A DNA stretch of 17,343 nucleotides, from assembly GCA_947628355.1 (NCBI GenBank), contig CANQZO010000012.1, positions 1-17,343 on the forward strand, read 5' to 3'. Positions within the stretch are counted from its first letter, which is position 1. The number at the start of each line of letters is the position of its first letter. The DNA comes from Candidatus Gastranaerophilales bacterium. GTDB lineage: Bacteria > Cyanobacteriota > Vampirovibrionia > Gastranaerophilales > Gastranaerophilaceae. Below, one piece after another: positions 7,984 through 15,105 of this stretch. Both the position numbers and the translations under genes were made by a program. A model generated the notes under the pieces. The model ran no database searches. It was not told the DNA's origin and worked only from the letters and a program-made list of their open reading frames with translations.

Positions 7984-9052
7984 CTATTATAATAAAAAAT
8001 TGATTACGGTGTTTTTAGCTGCCCTTATTATTATTGCAGCTATGAATGTTGTTGTTGATCCTTATTATATTTTTAAATCTCCGCTTATAAATAAATTTAA
8101 TAAATTTAAACCTGATGCGGGAAGAAATCATCGTGTTACTAAGATAATTTCTTTTAAACTAAAAAAACAACCTGTCGATTCCGTATTCCTCGGCTCGTCA
8201 AGAGTTAGTGCTTCAATTTCTGAAAATTATTTCTATAAGATTACAAACGGTAAAGTGGCAGTGAATTTGGGAATGAATGCTTTATCTCATGATGAAACCA
8301 TTAAAATGGCAAAAAATATTGTTAAAATTCACCCCGAAATTAAGACAATATATGTAGGTCTCGACTTTTTCCGATTCCTTGAAAAAAATAAGGATAATAA
8401 AAGAGCTGTATCTGTTTCAAGTAATAAAAATCTTACTATGTCAGAGTTTAACCCTGTTATTTTGTCGTTTAATACTACAGTCTCAAGTATTAATACAATT
8501 CTTAAAAATGTTCTTTATAAAGAAAAAAAGTCAAAAATAAATTATGTTAATCATGTGTTTAAATCGACTCTCGGTTATTACGGCGGAAATTATTATAATG
8601 CCGTGCTTTGTGAAAGTGAAATTTTGAAACTGAAAAAGTTTAAATCTGACATGGAAAAAGACGGTTATAAGGTGGTATTTTACTTAAATCCTACTCATGC
8701 AATGGATATGTCGCTTATAAACCAGCTCGGCTATTTGCCTGTGTTTGAACAGTGGAAAATATCGCTCGCTGATAACTTTAATTATGTTGATTTCGATTGG
8801 GTTAACTCTTTAACGGGCGAAAGTGTAGGAAGTGATACAAAATATTTTGCGGAAATGTCACATCCTACTTCTTTATTCGGACATATTATACTTGACTGCC
8901 TCCTGTTTAATAAAAATAATTACGGTATTTATACTACTAAAAGAAATGTCAGAAATAATTTATCAGAGCAAAGAAAGGCTCTGAAAAAATGGGAAACGGA
9001 AAACCCCGAATGGGAGTATGAAATTAGAAAGGTTATTGATAATGCTGTTTAA
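7973..9052 (+). CDS. Membrane-anchored SGNH/DltD-like protein, likely acyl-transfer partner of the MBOAT protein
   Basis: A 359-residue protein with one N-terminal membrane segment (about residues 9-28), with the remainder probably outside the inner membrane. Features of the SGNH-like fold are VFLGSSRV (Gly74-Ser75-Ser76-Arg77), a candidate nucleophile block; NLGMNALSHDE (residues 98-108), in the place of the second block; and AEMSHPT with His297. The last block is normally DxxH; here it is Glu294-x-x-His297. In alginate, cellulose, peptidoglycan and D-alanyl teichoic-acid systems, an SGNH or DltD-type protein works with an MBOAT protein to place acyl groups on an extracytoplasmic polymer. 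The adjacent MBOAT gene, overlapping by 11 nt, supports that role here. I cannot assign it to a named subfamily. Catalytic residues are inferred from motif position. Confidence 0.72.
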   Translation: MKYNYYNKKLITVFLAALIIIAAMNVVVDPYYIFKSPLINKFNKFKPDAGRNHRVTKIISFKLKKQPVDSVFLGSSRVSASISENYFYKITNGKVAVNLGMNALSHDETIKMAKNIVKIHPEIKTIYVGLDFFRFLEKNKDNKRAVSVSSNKNLTMSEFNPVILSFNTTVSSINTILKNVLYKEKKSKINYVNHVFKSTLGYYGGNYYNAVLCESEILKLKKFKSDMEKDGYKVVFYLNPTHAMDMSLINQLGYLPVFEQWKISLADNFNYVDFDWVNSLTGESVGSDTKYFAEMSHPTSLFGHIILDCLLFNKNNYGIYTTKRNVRNNLSEQRKALKKWETENPEWEYEIRKVIDNAV

Positions 9053-10460
9053 TTCTATAGAGTTTTTATTCATTTTTCTTCCGATTACTTTTATTGTTTA
9101 CTTTTATCTCAATAAAATGAAACTCATTAAACCTGCTTCGGCTTGGCTGGTTATCGCCTCTTTAATATTCTATTCCTATTGGAAAATAGATTATCTTCCT
9201 TTAATCTTAATTTCTATGGTGTTTAACTACTCTATAGGTTCTGTGCTTTCAAGTAATGATAATCTTAAAATTAATAAAAAATTATTAATGATTTTCGCAG
9301 TTGGTGCAAATGTGGCTCTGCTCGGTTATTATAAGTATTTTGATTTCCTTATACAAAATATTAATATGATTTTTCAACAGGATTTTAACTATATGCATAT
9401 AGTTCTGCCTCTTGCAATCAGTTTCTTTACTTTCCAGCAGATTGCATACATTGTGGATAGCTATGAGGGTAAAACTAAAGAGTATGATTTCCTTACTTAT
9501 GCACTTTTTGTTACTTTCTTTCCTCAATTAATTGCAGGCCCGATTGTTCATCATCAGGAAATGATGCCTCAATTCGCAAGTTTGAGAAACAGAATAATTA
9601 ATCATAAAAATATATCAATAGGACTTTTTCTCCTCGCTATAGGTCTTTTTAAAAAAGTTATGATTGCTGATTTCCTTTCTCCTTTCGTTAAACCTGCATT
9701 TGATGAAATTCAAATATTGACATGCTTTGAAGCATGGTGCGCAAGTATCGCTTATACACTTCAGCTTTATTTCGATTTCTCAGGATATTGCGATATGGCT
9801 ATGGGGATAGGTTATTTATTTAATATAAAACTCCCTCAGAACTTTAATTCACCTTATAAATCAGAAAGTATACAGGAATTCTGGCGCAGGTGGCATATTA
9901 CTCTGTCTCGCTTCCTCCGAGATTATATTTATATCCCGCTCGGCGGGAACCGCCTCGGCGATTTTAAAACCTACCGCAACTTGTTTGTTACGTTCTTGAT
10001 TGGCGGAATCTGGCATGGTGCAAATTGGACTTTCGTTATTTGGGGCGCACTCCACGGTGTTGCTGTTTGTATTAACAGATTTTGGAAAAAACTTAATGTT
10101 AAACTTCCGCATTGGGTTTGCGTTGCTATGCTATTCATGTTCGCAGATATTACCTGGGTGTATTTTAGAGCTTCCTCAATACATAAAGCTAATCAAATAA
10201 TTGCTTCCATGTTCGGTTTTAACGGCTTTGCGCCTGTTGTTATTGATAAACTCAGATTATCTTTTGAAAACGGAAGTTTGAAATTGAGTCTGCTCCTTTT
10301 AATACCGTCTCTTATATTGATATTTTTCGTTAAAAATTCAACGGAGTTTGCTCAAAAATTTAAACCTAATGCTGTTTATTTTACTGCAACTCTTTTAATG
10401 TTGTTAATATCAATACTCTCAATTAATAAGGTTTCTGAGTTTTTGTACTTCCAGTTTTAA
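9042..10460 (+). CDS. MBOAT O-acyltransferase, AlgI-like
   Basis: A 472-residue polytopic inner-membrane protein of the AlgI/DltB/PatA group, which passes acyl (often acetyl) groups across the membrane for transfer to glycans. Signature stretches are QLIAGPIVHHQEMMPQF, EFWRRWHITLSRFLRDYIYI, PLGGNR and GGIWHGANWTFVIWGALHG, with the family histidines at 285 (RWH) and 325 (WHG). I start it at ATG 9042 (MLFNSIEFLFIF, the typical family beginning), which has AAAGG 9 nt upstream. The in-frame ATG at 9018 has GGGAG only 1 nt away and would add eight non-conserved residues. The chosen start overlaps the preceding gene by 11 nt (ATGCTGTTTAA), the same overlap length as at the previous junction. Its 3' end overlaps a convergent gene by 38 bp. 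Confidence 0.92.
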   Translation: MLFNSIEFLFIFLPITFIVYFYLNKMKLIKPASAWLVIASLIFYSYWKIDYLPLILISMVFNYSIGSVLSSNDNLKINKKLLMIFAVGANVALLGYYKYFDFLIQNINMIFQQDFNYMHIVLPLAISFFTFQQIAYIVDSYEGKTKEYDFLTYALFVTFFPQLIAGPIVHHQEMMPQFASLRNRIINHKNISIGLFLLAIGLFKKVMIADFLSPFVKPAFDEIQILTCFEAWCASIAYTLQLYFDFSGYCDMAMGIGYLFNIKLPQNFNSPYKSESIQEFWRRWHITLSRFLRDYIYIPLGGNRLGDFKTYRNLFVTFLIGGIWHGANWTFVIWGALHGVAVCINRFWKKLNVKLPHWVCVAMLFMFADITWVYFRASSIHKANQIIASMFGFNGFAPVVIDKLRLSFENGSLKLSLLLLIPSLILIFFVKNSTEFAQKFKPNAVYFTATLLMLLISILSINKVSEFLYFQF

Positions 10461-11010
10461 AAAATACAATAATGGAAATTAATCCCACTAATGATATAAG
10501 TATACTCATGAAAATAAATGATATATTTATGTTGGATACGGATAATTCACTATTAGCAGGTATAATGTTCTTTTTCCTGTCTTCATAATATTTTTTAAAT
10601 TTATTAAACACTTTATATGTTGTTATTTCAACACATCTTATATTATTATTCCCCTCATCAATGTACACATCATAATATGTTAAAGTGGATATTTTTTCAT
10701 CTTTATGTCCGCGTCTTGAATGTTTGTTATAGTTTTTATAATTAGAGCCTATTCTGCTGTCATAATATATTCTGTAATCACTTTTTTTAACAATATCTTT
10801 TCTTACTTCAAATACTTTGTTAAGTATAAAATTATCACTTGTTACAACCTCATTATGGATGTTTTGAGTGGTATAAGAACATCTGCCCTCTGTGTCACAA
10901 TTTAGTGATTCTTTTATCTTACTGTCCGGTATAAATATTATTGCAATCCCCACAATAAAAAATATAAGACCAATCAATAAAAAACCGAACATATGTTTTT
11001 TATTATTCAT
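10423..11010 (-). CDS. Unknown membrane protein with two membrane segments and an external domain
   Basis: A 195-residue protein I do not recognise. It has a membrane segment near the N-terminus (HMFGFLLIGLIFFIVGIAII), a polar middle of about 115 residues with CDTEGRC (two cysteines, possibly a disulfide) and several Tyr/Asn/Lys-rich strands, and a second membrane segment near the C-terminus (ISFIFMSILISLVGLISIIV). The layout resembles DUF3592-type proteins, but I cannot establish membership. The start is ATG 11010 with AGGAG 8 nt upstream; an in-frame ATG at 11034 has no comparable site. The last 38 bp overlap the end of the MBOAT gene on the other strand. Confidence 0.72.
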   Translation of the reverse strand: MNNKKHMFGFLLIGLIFFIVGIAIIFIPDSKIKESLNCDTEGRCSYTTQNIHNEVVTSDNFILNKVFEVRKDIVKKSDYRIYYDSRIGSNYKNYNKHSRRGHKDEKISTLTYYDVYIDEGNNNIRCVEITTYKVFNKFKKYYEDRKKNIIPANSELSVSNINISFIFMSILISLVGLISIIVFFKTGSTKTQKPY

Positions 11011-11042
11011 ATTCTTAGCTCCTTTTATTCTCACTTCTAATT

Positions 11043-11048
11043 ATTATA
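11043..11048 (-). promoter_or_regulatory. Possible -10 box for the two-segment membrane protein gene
   Basis: TATAAT on the minus strand, 32 nt before the ATG at 11010. No convincing -35 box is seen. Confidence 0.3.
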
Positions 11049-11169
11049 TAGTAAAAATTCTTTTATAAACATCATATAGGCTTTTGCCGGCTCTGATTCT
11101 TATGTCGTGGTATCAGTTTAAGTTAAGATAAGTGCCGCTTTTTTGAGTATAAATTTTACCTTTAATTTT

Positions 11170-11751
11170 CTATAAAACTTCTTCTGACCATTTTTTAAGT
11201 TCATCTTTAGCCGGATGATTGTTAAATAACTTACCTTCTTTAATTTCAGCTGAATTTGAAACACTTTTTTTAAGATTTTCAACAGTTCTCCCGAATCCGC
11301 TTCCGCCTGATGTCGCAAAAAGAATAATTTTTTTATTCGTAAAGTCATGTGCTTCTAAAAACGTATTAACAATAGTCGGTGCTATATACCACCAGATAGG
11401 AAAACCTAAAAATATTGTGTCATAACTATCTGTTGAAAAATTATCGTTGATAATTTCGGGGCGGGAATTATGGTCGTTCATCTCAAGTGTGCTTCTTGAA
11501 TTTTTATCCATCCAGTTTAAATCAGCACTTGTATAAGGAACTTTTGGTTTTATTTCATAAATATCCGCATTTATTGCCTCTGCTAAATTTTGAGCAACTT
11601 GCTTTGTAGTTCCTGTTGCACTAAAGTATGCTACCAATACCTTTTTATCCATAGTTGTATTCTCCTTTGCTTGTGATTTACCGTTTAGAGCCCAAACAAC
11701 TCCAATTGCTATAATAACTAATCCTATAATTATCAGCAATGTATTTCTCAT
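11170..11751 (-). CDS. Flavodoxin-family protein with N-terminal membrane anchor
   Basis: A 193-residue flavodoxin. The FMN phosphate loop is SATGTTKQ (residues 44-51). YTSADLNWMDKNSRS...E...RP follows, then FLGFPIWWYIAPTIVNTFLE, with aromatics placed to stack on the flavin, and FATSGGSGFGRT. Such proteins carry electrons or reduce small molecules such as quinones; the partner is unknown. Residues 4-22 form one hydrophobic segment and no lipobox cysteine is present, so it is a membrane anchor or signal peptide. The start at 11751 has AGGAG 7 nt upstream. A second in-frame ATG (Met34, at 11652) lies just before the flavodoxin core and also has AAGGAG, 9 nt upstream, so a soluble 160-residue form is likely to be made too. 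Confidence 0.87.
   Translation of the reverse strand: MRNTLLIIIGLVIIAIGVVWALNGKSQAKENTTMDKKVLVAYFSATGTTKQVAQNLAEAINADIYEIKPKVPYTSADLNWMDKNSRSTLEMNDHNSRPEIINDNFSTDSYDTIFLGFPIWWYIAPTIVNTFLEAHDFTNKKIILFATSGGSGFGRTVENLKKSVSNSAEIKEGKLFNNHPAKDELKKWSEEVL
11662..11667 (-). promoter_or_regulatory. Internal ribosome site for a soluble flavodoxin form
   Basis: AAGGAG on the minus strand, 9 nt before the in-frame ATG at 11652 (codon 34 of the longer frame). Translation from here would drop the hydrophobic N-terminus and begin MDKKVLVAYFSATG, the usual flavodoxin beginning. Confidence 0.55.
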
Positions 11752-11789
11752 TTATTCACTCCTGTTTTATTTCTTTTTCACCAAATCGG

Positions 11790-11818
11790 ATTATATTTAT
11801 ATATAAAATTTTAGACAA
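11790..11818 (-). promoter_or_regulatory. Probable promoter of the flavodoxin gene
   Basis: On the minus strand TTGTCT (11813-11818) and a perfect TATAAT (11790-11795) are separated by 17 nt. The -10 box lies 38 nt before the start at 11751. It sits in the 104-nt gap after the racemase gene, so the flavodoxin need not depend on readthrough. Confidence 0.5.
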
Positions 11819-11855
11819 TTTTTCAATTTTTTCAATATCACTTGAGGATAATTTA

Positions 11856-12542
11856 TTAAGAAATTATGCGATTTACTATTTCGATACAGTGGACCTGAGT
11901 TGTATTTATTATTGGAATATTTGCCTTGTTTATGATGATTGGCAATTCCGTACATCCTAAAATAACACCTTGCGCCCCTTGTTTAGTACAATCGGCTATA
12001 ATGTCCAGTATCGCTCTGCGGGAGTCATCATTAATTATACCGACGCAAAGTTCTTTATATATAATTCGGTTGATAATTTCTTGCTGATTTGAGTTAGGGA
12101 CAATAACATTTATACTATAATCATTTATTAATTTATCTTTATAAAAAGGTTTTGTCATAGTATATTTCGTACCAAGCAGCACAACTGTGTTTATATCTTT
12201 TTCTTTAATGTAATTAGCCGTAGCTTCGGCAATATGTATAAGAGGAATTGAAATATTGTTTTGAACATCTTCAGCCATTAAATGCATTGTATTTGTAGCG
12301 ATTGCAATATAGTCCGCTCCTGCTTTCTCAAGTTTTTGAGCCGATTTAATTAATATTTCAGTTAATTTTTCCCAGTTTTCTTTTGATTGTTCTTGTTCTA
12401 TTTCATCAAAATCGTAACTTTCTATTATCATTTTTGCACTATGCAAACCTGATAAGCGCTCATTAACCATCTCATTTATTAATTTATAATATACAATAGT
12501 TGACTCATAACTCATTCCGCCAATCAAACCAATTGTTTTCAT
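11856..12542 (-). CDS. Aspartate/glutamate racemase, YgeA-like
   Basis: A 228-residue, cofactor-independent racemase that interconverts L- and D-aspartate or glutamate in the cytoplasm. It follows the E. coli YgeA pattern throughout: IGLIGGMSYESTIVYYKLIN at the start, LSGLHSAK, DFDEIE, IATNTMH, LIHIAEAT, LLGTKYTM and QGVILGCTELP. The position usually held by the first catalytic cysteine is Thr83, while Cys197 is kept. The same Thr/Cys pair, at the same numbers, is what I recall for the characterised E. coli enzyme, so this is a subfamily trait and not decay. The start at 12542 has AAAGGA about 6 nt upstream. Possible roles are D-amino-acid supply or breakdown; no wall-synthesis gene is adjacent. 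Confidence 0.9.
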   Translation of the reverse strand: MKTIGLIGGMSYESTIVYYKLINEMVNERLSGLHSAKMIIESYDFDEIEQEQSKENWEKLTEILIKSAQKLEKAGADYIAIATNTMHLMAEDVQNNISIPLIHIAEATANYIKEKDINTVVLLGTKYTMTKPFYKDKLINDYSINVIVPNSNQQEIINRIIYKELCVGIINDDSRRAILDIIADCTKQGAQGVILGCTELPIIINKANIPIINTTQVHCIEIVNRIIS

Positions 12543-12572
12543 ATAAATCCTTTCAGCTGCAGTGATTGCATT

Positions 12573-12581
12573 ATTATAACA
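12573..12581 (-). promoter_or_regulatory. Extended -10 promoter of the racemase gene
   Basis: Minus-strand TGTTATAAT, 30 nt before the ATG at 12542, with no clear -35 box. It is identical to the elements at 277-285 and 16600-16608. Confidence 0.55.
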
Positions 12582-12848
12582 TAAAATTTGTACTCATTTT
12601 ACTTCATAGACTTAGAGTTGATGTCACATGCATAATTCCCGCAAGCATTCTTCTGCTGACATTTATATTTTACACAATTATCAGATTGTCTTTTAAATAC
12701 AAATTGTAAAAAATAATGTTAAATTTTTTGTTATCTTTTTCCAAAATTAGTGTTAATTTTTTGCGAATTTTTAATACGGACTTTTTACGAAAAAAGCTAA
12801 CGCATACAGAATCATTGATTTTGCCTTCGGCTCAATAATTCGCTAATT
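12582..12848. other. A+T-rich gap without a gene
   Basis: I find no credible coding frame here. It holds two near-identical T-tract stretches (GTTAAATTTTTTG near 12718 and GTTAATTTTTTGCG near 12752), a perfect A/T hairpin (CTTTTT ACGA AAAAAG, 12781-12796), and a GCC-TTC-GGC hairpin flanked by ATTGA/TCAAT with a four-T bulge (12814-12836). The gap follows a leftward operon and may include its transcription end, but none of these has the stem plus T-run order of a typical terminator. Confidence 0.5.
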
Positions 12849-13288
12849 TTATAAGTGGTCTCTGCATCCGTTTTTATTAAAAGGGGGCTGGTATTGCCTT
12901 ATTAATTCTTCTTCTGCTTTTTCAGCTTCAGCTACGGTTGAGGTTTCTGAAATTTTAAAATAAGTATTATTTTTTAACCAATCGGTAATTATTTCCTCAT
13001 CTTCCTGCGTCAAACCTTTTTTACGGGATACGGGAATGAAATTCATATTTAATAAACTTGCAATTGTTCTTCTTAAAGTAGATGTTCTTGCTCTTTTTAA
13101 ATGAGAATTTTCAATTCTTTTAGACAGATGTGATGCTTTTCCTATATATAAAAGTCTGTTAGTCATTTTTTGCGAAATTATGTTTGCATTTTCTATCCTA
13201 ATATATCTAAAAGACCATTTTCTTTTAAATACAAAGCATAAACCCCCGGGTTTTTGGTTTTGTAATAATCTTTAAATTTTTCTAACAT
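12849..13288 (-). pseudogene. GIY-YIG nuclease-family gene split by a -1 frameshift
   Basis: Two pieces of one gene are in different frames. The first, from ATG 13288 (AAGGG about 8 nt upstream), reads MLEKFKDYYKTKNPGVYALY through LLDILG and stops at TAG (13193-13195); it holds the GIY-like GVY motif. The second frame, open across the junction, reads IENANIISQK, then MTNRLLYIGKASHLSKRIE with the YIG motif and the catalytic-type Arg, and ends with EEELIRQYQPPFNKN, the conserved Glu and Asn. Losing one base in GGA-ATA at about 13195-13197 explains the break; the joined product would be about 146 residues. The second piece alone (105 codons from 13166) lacks the GIY strand. It is the last gene of the leftward operon. 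A sequencing error or programmed -1 shift cannot be excluded. Confidence 0.75.
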
Positions 13289-13298
13289 AAAAATTCCC

Positions 13299-13490
13299 TT
13301 ATCCGATTTTAGTGCCGACTACTCTGCCTCGTTCATCGTAGGTATAAACACTGCAGCCTCTTTTTATACTGAAAGAACTTGCCGTATAACCTAATAACTT
13401 ACCGCCGCCTAATATAACACAAGCGATTTGTTTATTTTTTTCGTTATAAACAATTACTTGATTGCCTTTTTCTATCGCCAATGAAATCAT
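13299..13490 (-). CDS. Small beta-rich protein of unknown function
   Basis: A 63-residue protein built of two similar strand pairs: VIVYNEKNKQIACVI and SVYTYDERGRVVGTKI, joined by GGGKLLGYTASSFSIKRGC. Its VYxYDExGR pattern occurs in many small bacterial proteins of unknown role; no enzyme motif is present. It has AGGAG about 8 nt before the ATG at 13490. It lies 16 nt after the gene upstream and 10 nt before the broken GIY-YIG gene, so it belongs to the same leftward operon. Confidence 0.72.
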   Translation of the reverse strand: MISLAIEKGNQVIVYNEKNKQIACVILGGGKLLGYTASSFSIKRGCSVYTYDERGRVVGTKIG

Positions 13491-13506
13491 AAGTTTTCTC
13501 CTGTTT

Positions 13507-14808
13507 TTAAGAATTCAATATTTCCAAGCCTGATTGTATTTGTTCGTTTATTTCATTTTTTAAACAAAAATCAGGATTTTCATAAATAAATACTTTCCAT
13601 TTATTAACCCATTTTTCGACAAGAGTTTTACTTGCGTTCTCATTGTCCAAATAATCTCCCAAATTTTCAGCATCATGGCAGAAATCTTGCATTAAATCTA
13701 AAAATTTTATTACATCTTCACTAACGTAATTTTTGCATAAATCTGATAAATAAGAATAATTTGGAATAAAAGATGAATCTATTTCTTTGTTATAACTATA
13801 AGTAAATAATGGAACTGAAGTGATAGATAATGAATTGTTGTTATCATTAAATTCAATGTTAATTGATTTTAAAAATGATTTTAATTCTTTTGGATTATCA
13901 AAAGGATATGTTATATTATGAAAATTGTTTTTGTAAAATTCTGCAAATTTTAAATCGTTTTCTTCTTGTGTATGTGTTTTGAAATATTCATACATTTCTT
14001 GAGCTTGAGTATTTACATTTTGAATTTTAAGATATGCAATTATTGGGTCTTTTTGTGCATTGTCAACTTGAGTTTCCTGTTGCAATCCGTTATCTATTGG
14101 TTCATTATTATCACTATGTGCCCAGAAAAACACACAAACGCGAGCAACAAGGACAATAAGAAGTAAATACGGAAAAATCTTTTTTATTGTTCCTGCCCAG
14201 TTATCATTGCTATATACTTCATAATCTAAATTATATTCTTTTAAAATATTTTTTCCGAATTTTATTGTTTCCTTTTTATTCATATAATTACAAATAGCAC
14301 AGCCGAAAGTAAGTGTAATAAGTTGTCCTGCAATAGGAATTGTCCCGAGCAATCTTAAAAAACATTTTGCAATAGTACATCCCAAATGATGAGTTCTTGC
14401 GCTCACTATTAAAGTGTCTACAAAATCGTCGTCAGAAAAAGGATAATTATTAATAACCGCCAATTTCACCATAAGATGCATATTATATCTTGTGAGTATA
14501 GCAAGTTCTGCGGGAATACATCCAAAGGAAAATACGGATTCTATAAAAGGAATTATCGAAAAAAGACACAAATAAGCCCCGATATGTCCTGTTTTTTTGG
14601 CATAATTATTAATTAAATCGACACTTATTTTATATTGTAATTCACTTTCATTTAGAGTTGGATTAGCTTTTTTATATCTGTTATATTGCTGAATAGCTTC
14701 TTGTTTGGATTTTTCAAAATCAAAAAAAGGAATTGCAAATTTTTTTGTAATGGAAGTTTCGGTACTGTAACTTTCCATTTGGTTTTGTATTTCTTCAGTT
14801 GTTTCCAT
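13507..14808 (-). CDS. Large membrane protein of unknown function (weak EcsC/DUF697-like look)
   Basis: A 433-residue protein with no firm family. The first 200 residues combine a charged start (FFDFEKSKQEAIQQYNRYKK) with helical hydrophobic stretches (HIGAYLCLFSIIPFIESVFS, GCIPAELAILTRYNMHLMVKLAVINNYPFSDDDF, LGTIPIAGQLITLTFGC). This recalls the EcsC or DUF697/YcjF type of membrane-associated helical domain, but I cannot confirm it. A definite membrane segment follows (IFPYLLLIVLVARVCVFFWA, about 209-229), then about 200 polar residues rich in Asn, Asp, Glu and Lys with no motif I recognise. AAGGAG lies just upstream of the ATG at 14808. The start overlaps the preceding small gene by 14 nt, which points to coupled translation and probably a shared complex. 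Confidence 0.68.
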   Translation of the reverse strand: METTEEIQNQMESYSTETSITKKFAIPFFDFEKSKQEAIQQYNRYKKANPTLNESELQYKISVDLINNYAKKTGHIGAYLCLFSIIPFIESVFSFGCIPAELAILTRYNMHLMVKLAVINNYPFSDDDFVDTLIVSARTHHLGCTIAKCFLRLLGTIPIAGQLITLTFGCAICNYMNKKETIKFGKNILKEYNLDYEVYSNDNWAGTIKKIFPYLLLIVLVARVCVFFWAHSDNNEPIDNGLQQETQVDNAQKDPIIAYLKIQNVNTQAQEMYEYFKTHTQEENDLKFAEFYKNNFHNITYPFDNPKELKSFLKSINIEFNDNNNSLSITSVPLFTYSYNKEIDSSFIPNYSYLSDLCKNYVSEDVIKFLDLMQDFCHDAENLGDYLDNENASKTLVEKWVNKWKVFIYENPDFCLKNEINEQIQSGLEILNS

Positions 14809-14977
14809 TATTCTCTCCTTTGTCTAATTTGTTTTTGATTGTATTATAAATTACAGATATAACAACAAAACCCATAATGAGTATAAATACAATAAGTTGC
14901 CAGATATTTCCATAATTGTTGTCCAATAATGGCTTTATTAAAAACATATATAAAAACATAAATATAGATTTAAACAT
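14795..14977 (-). CDS. Small membrane protein with two hydrophobic segments, first gene of the leftward operon
   Basis: A 60-residue protein: MFKSIFMFLYMFLIKPLLDN is a first hydrophobic stretch, IWQLIVFILIMGFVVISVIY a second, then a charged Lys/Asn-rich tail. No family is recognised; a helper subunit of the overlapping 433-residue membrane protein is plausible. I start it at ATG 14977, which has GAGG about 5 nt upstream; the in-frame TTG at 14992 has no ribosome site. A palindrome lies 39 nt before the start. Confidence 0.6.
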   Translation of the reverse strand: MFKSIFMFLYMFLIKPLLDNNYGNIWQLIVFILIMGFVVISVIYNTIKNKLDKGENNGNN

Positions 14978-15001
14978 CTTGACCTCATTCAAATTAAAAA
15001 T

Positions 15002-15007
15002 ATTTTA
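15002..15007 (-). promoter_or_regulatory. Possible -10 box of the leftward operon
   Basis: Minus-strand TAAAAT sits 11 nt after the TTGGCA end of the palindrome at 15017-15034. The plus-strand TATAAT at 16669-16674 sits 11 nt after TTGACA of the related palindrome. The bases 17 nt upstream of the -10 box are CCGAAT in both, inside the operator. TATAGT at 15007-15012 is an alternative. Confidence 0.35.
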
Positions 15008-15016
15008 CTATACACT

Positions 15017-15034
15017 TGTGCCAAATTCGGCACA
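15017..15034. promoter_or_regulatory. Palindromic operator candidate, site 1
   Basis: TGTGCCAAATTCGGCACA: 6-bp arms TGTGCC/GGCACA around a 6-bp A/T-rich centre, with one mismatched pair out of nine. Read on the minus strand it becomes TGTGCCGAATTTGGCACA, nearly the same as the site at 16641-16659. It lies between the leftward operon (39 nt from its ATG) and the divergent Xre-type regulator gene. A small dimeric regulator would fit such a site; which protein binds it is not shown. Confidence 0.6.
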
Positions 15035-15048
15035 GGATATTTTTTTAT

Positions 15049-15105
15049 CATTTGCATATATTATAGCACATTATGATTTCTATAATATACATTTGCATAT
15101 TATAG
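15049..15105 (+). repeat. Pair of direct repeats in the regulator promoter region
   Basis: CATTTGCATATATTATAG (15049-15066) recurs as CATTTGCATATTATAG (15090-15105), 41 bp apart and differing by one AT step. The second copy overlaps the inverted repeat. The 41-bp offset is close to four helical turns, which would put both on the same DNA face. Confidence 0.45.

Noticed and set aside
11118..11348. A 76-codon minus-strand frame overlapping the flavodoxin end
   Set aside because: It is the flavodoxin sequence read in another frame (Lys/Leu-rich), and the flavodoxin frame itself is complete.
12619..12662. ATGTCA ... TGACAT inverted repeat as a small RNA or operator
   Set aside because: Only 6-bp arms with a long unpaired interior, no promoter or terminator around it, and no match to the TGTGYC palindromes.
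15017..15034. Sigma-54 promoter, because TTGGCAC appears on the minus strand
   Set aside because: No TTGCA-type -12 element at the right spacing, and the sister site at 16641 has TTGACAC without the essential GG.
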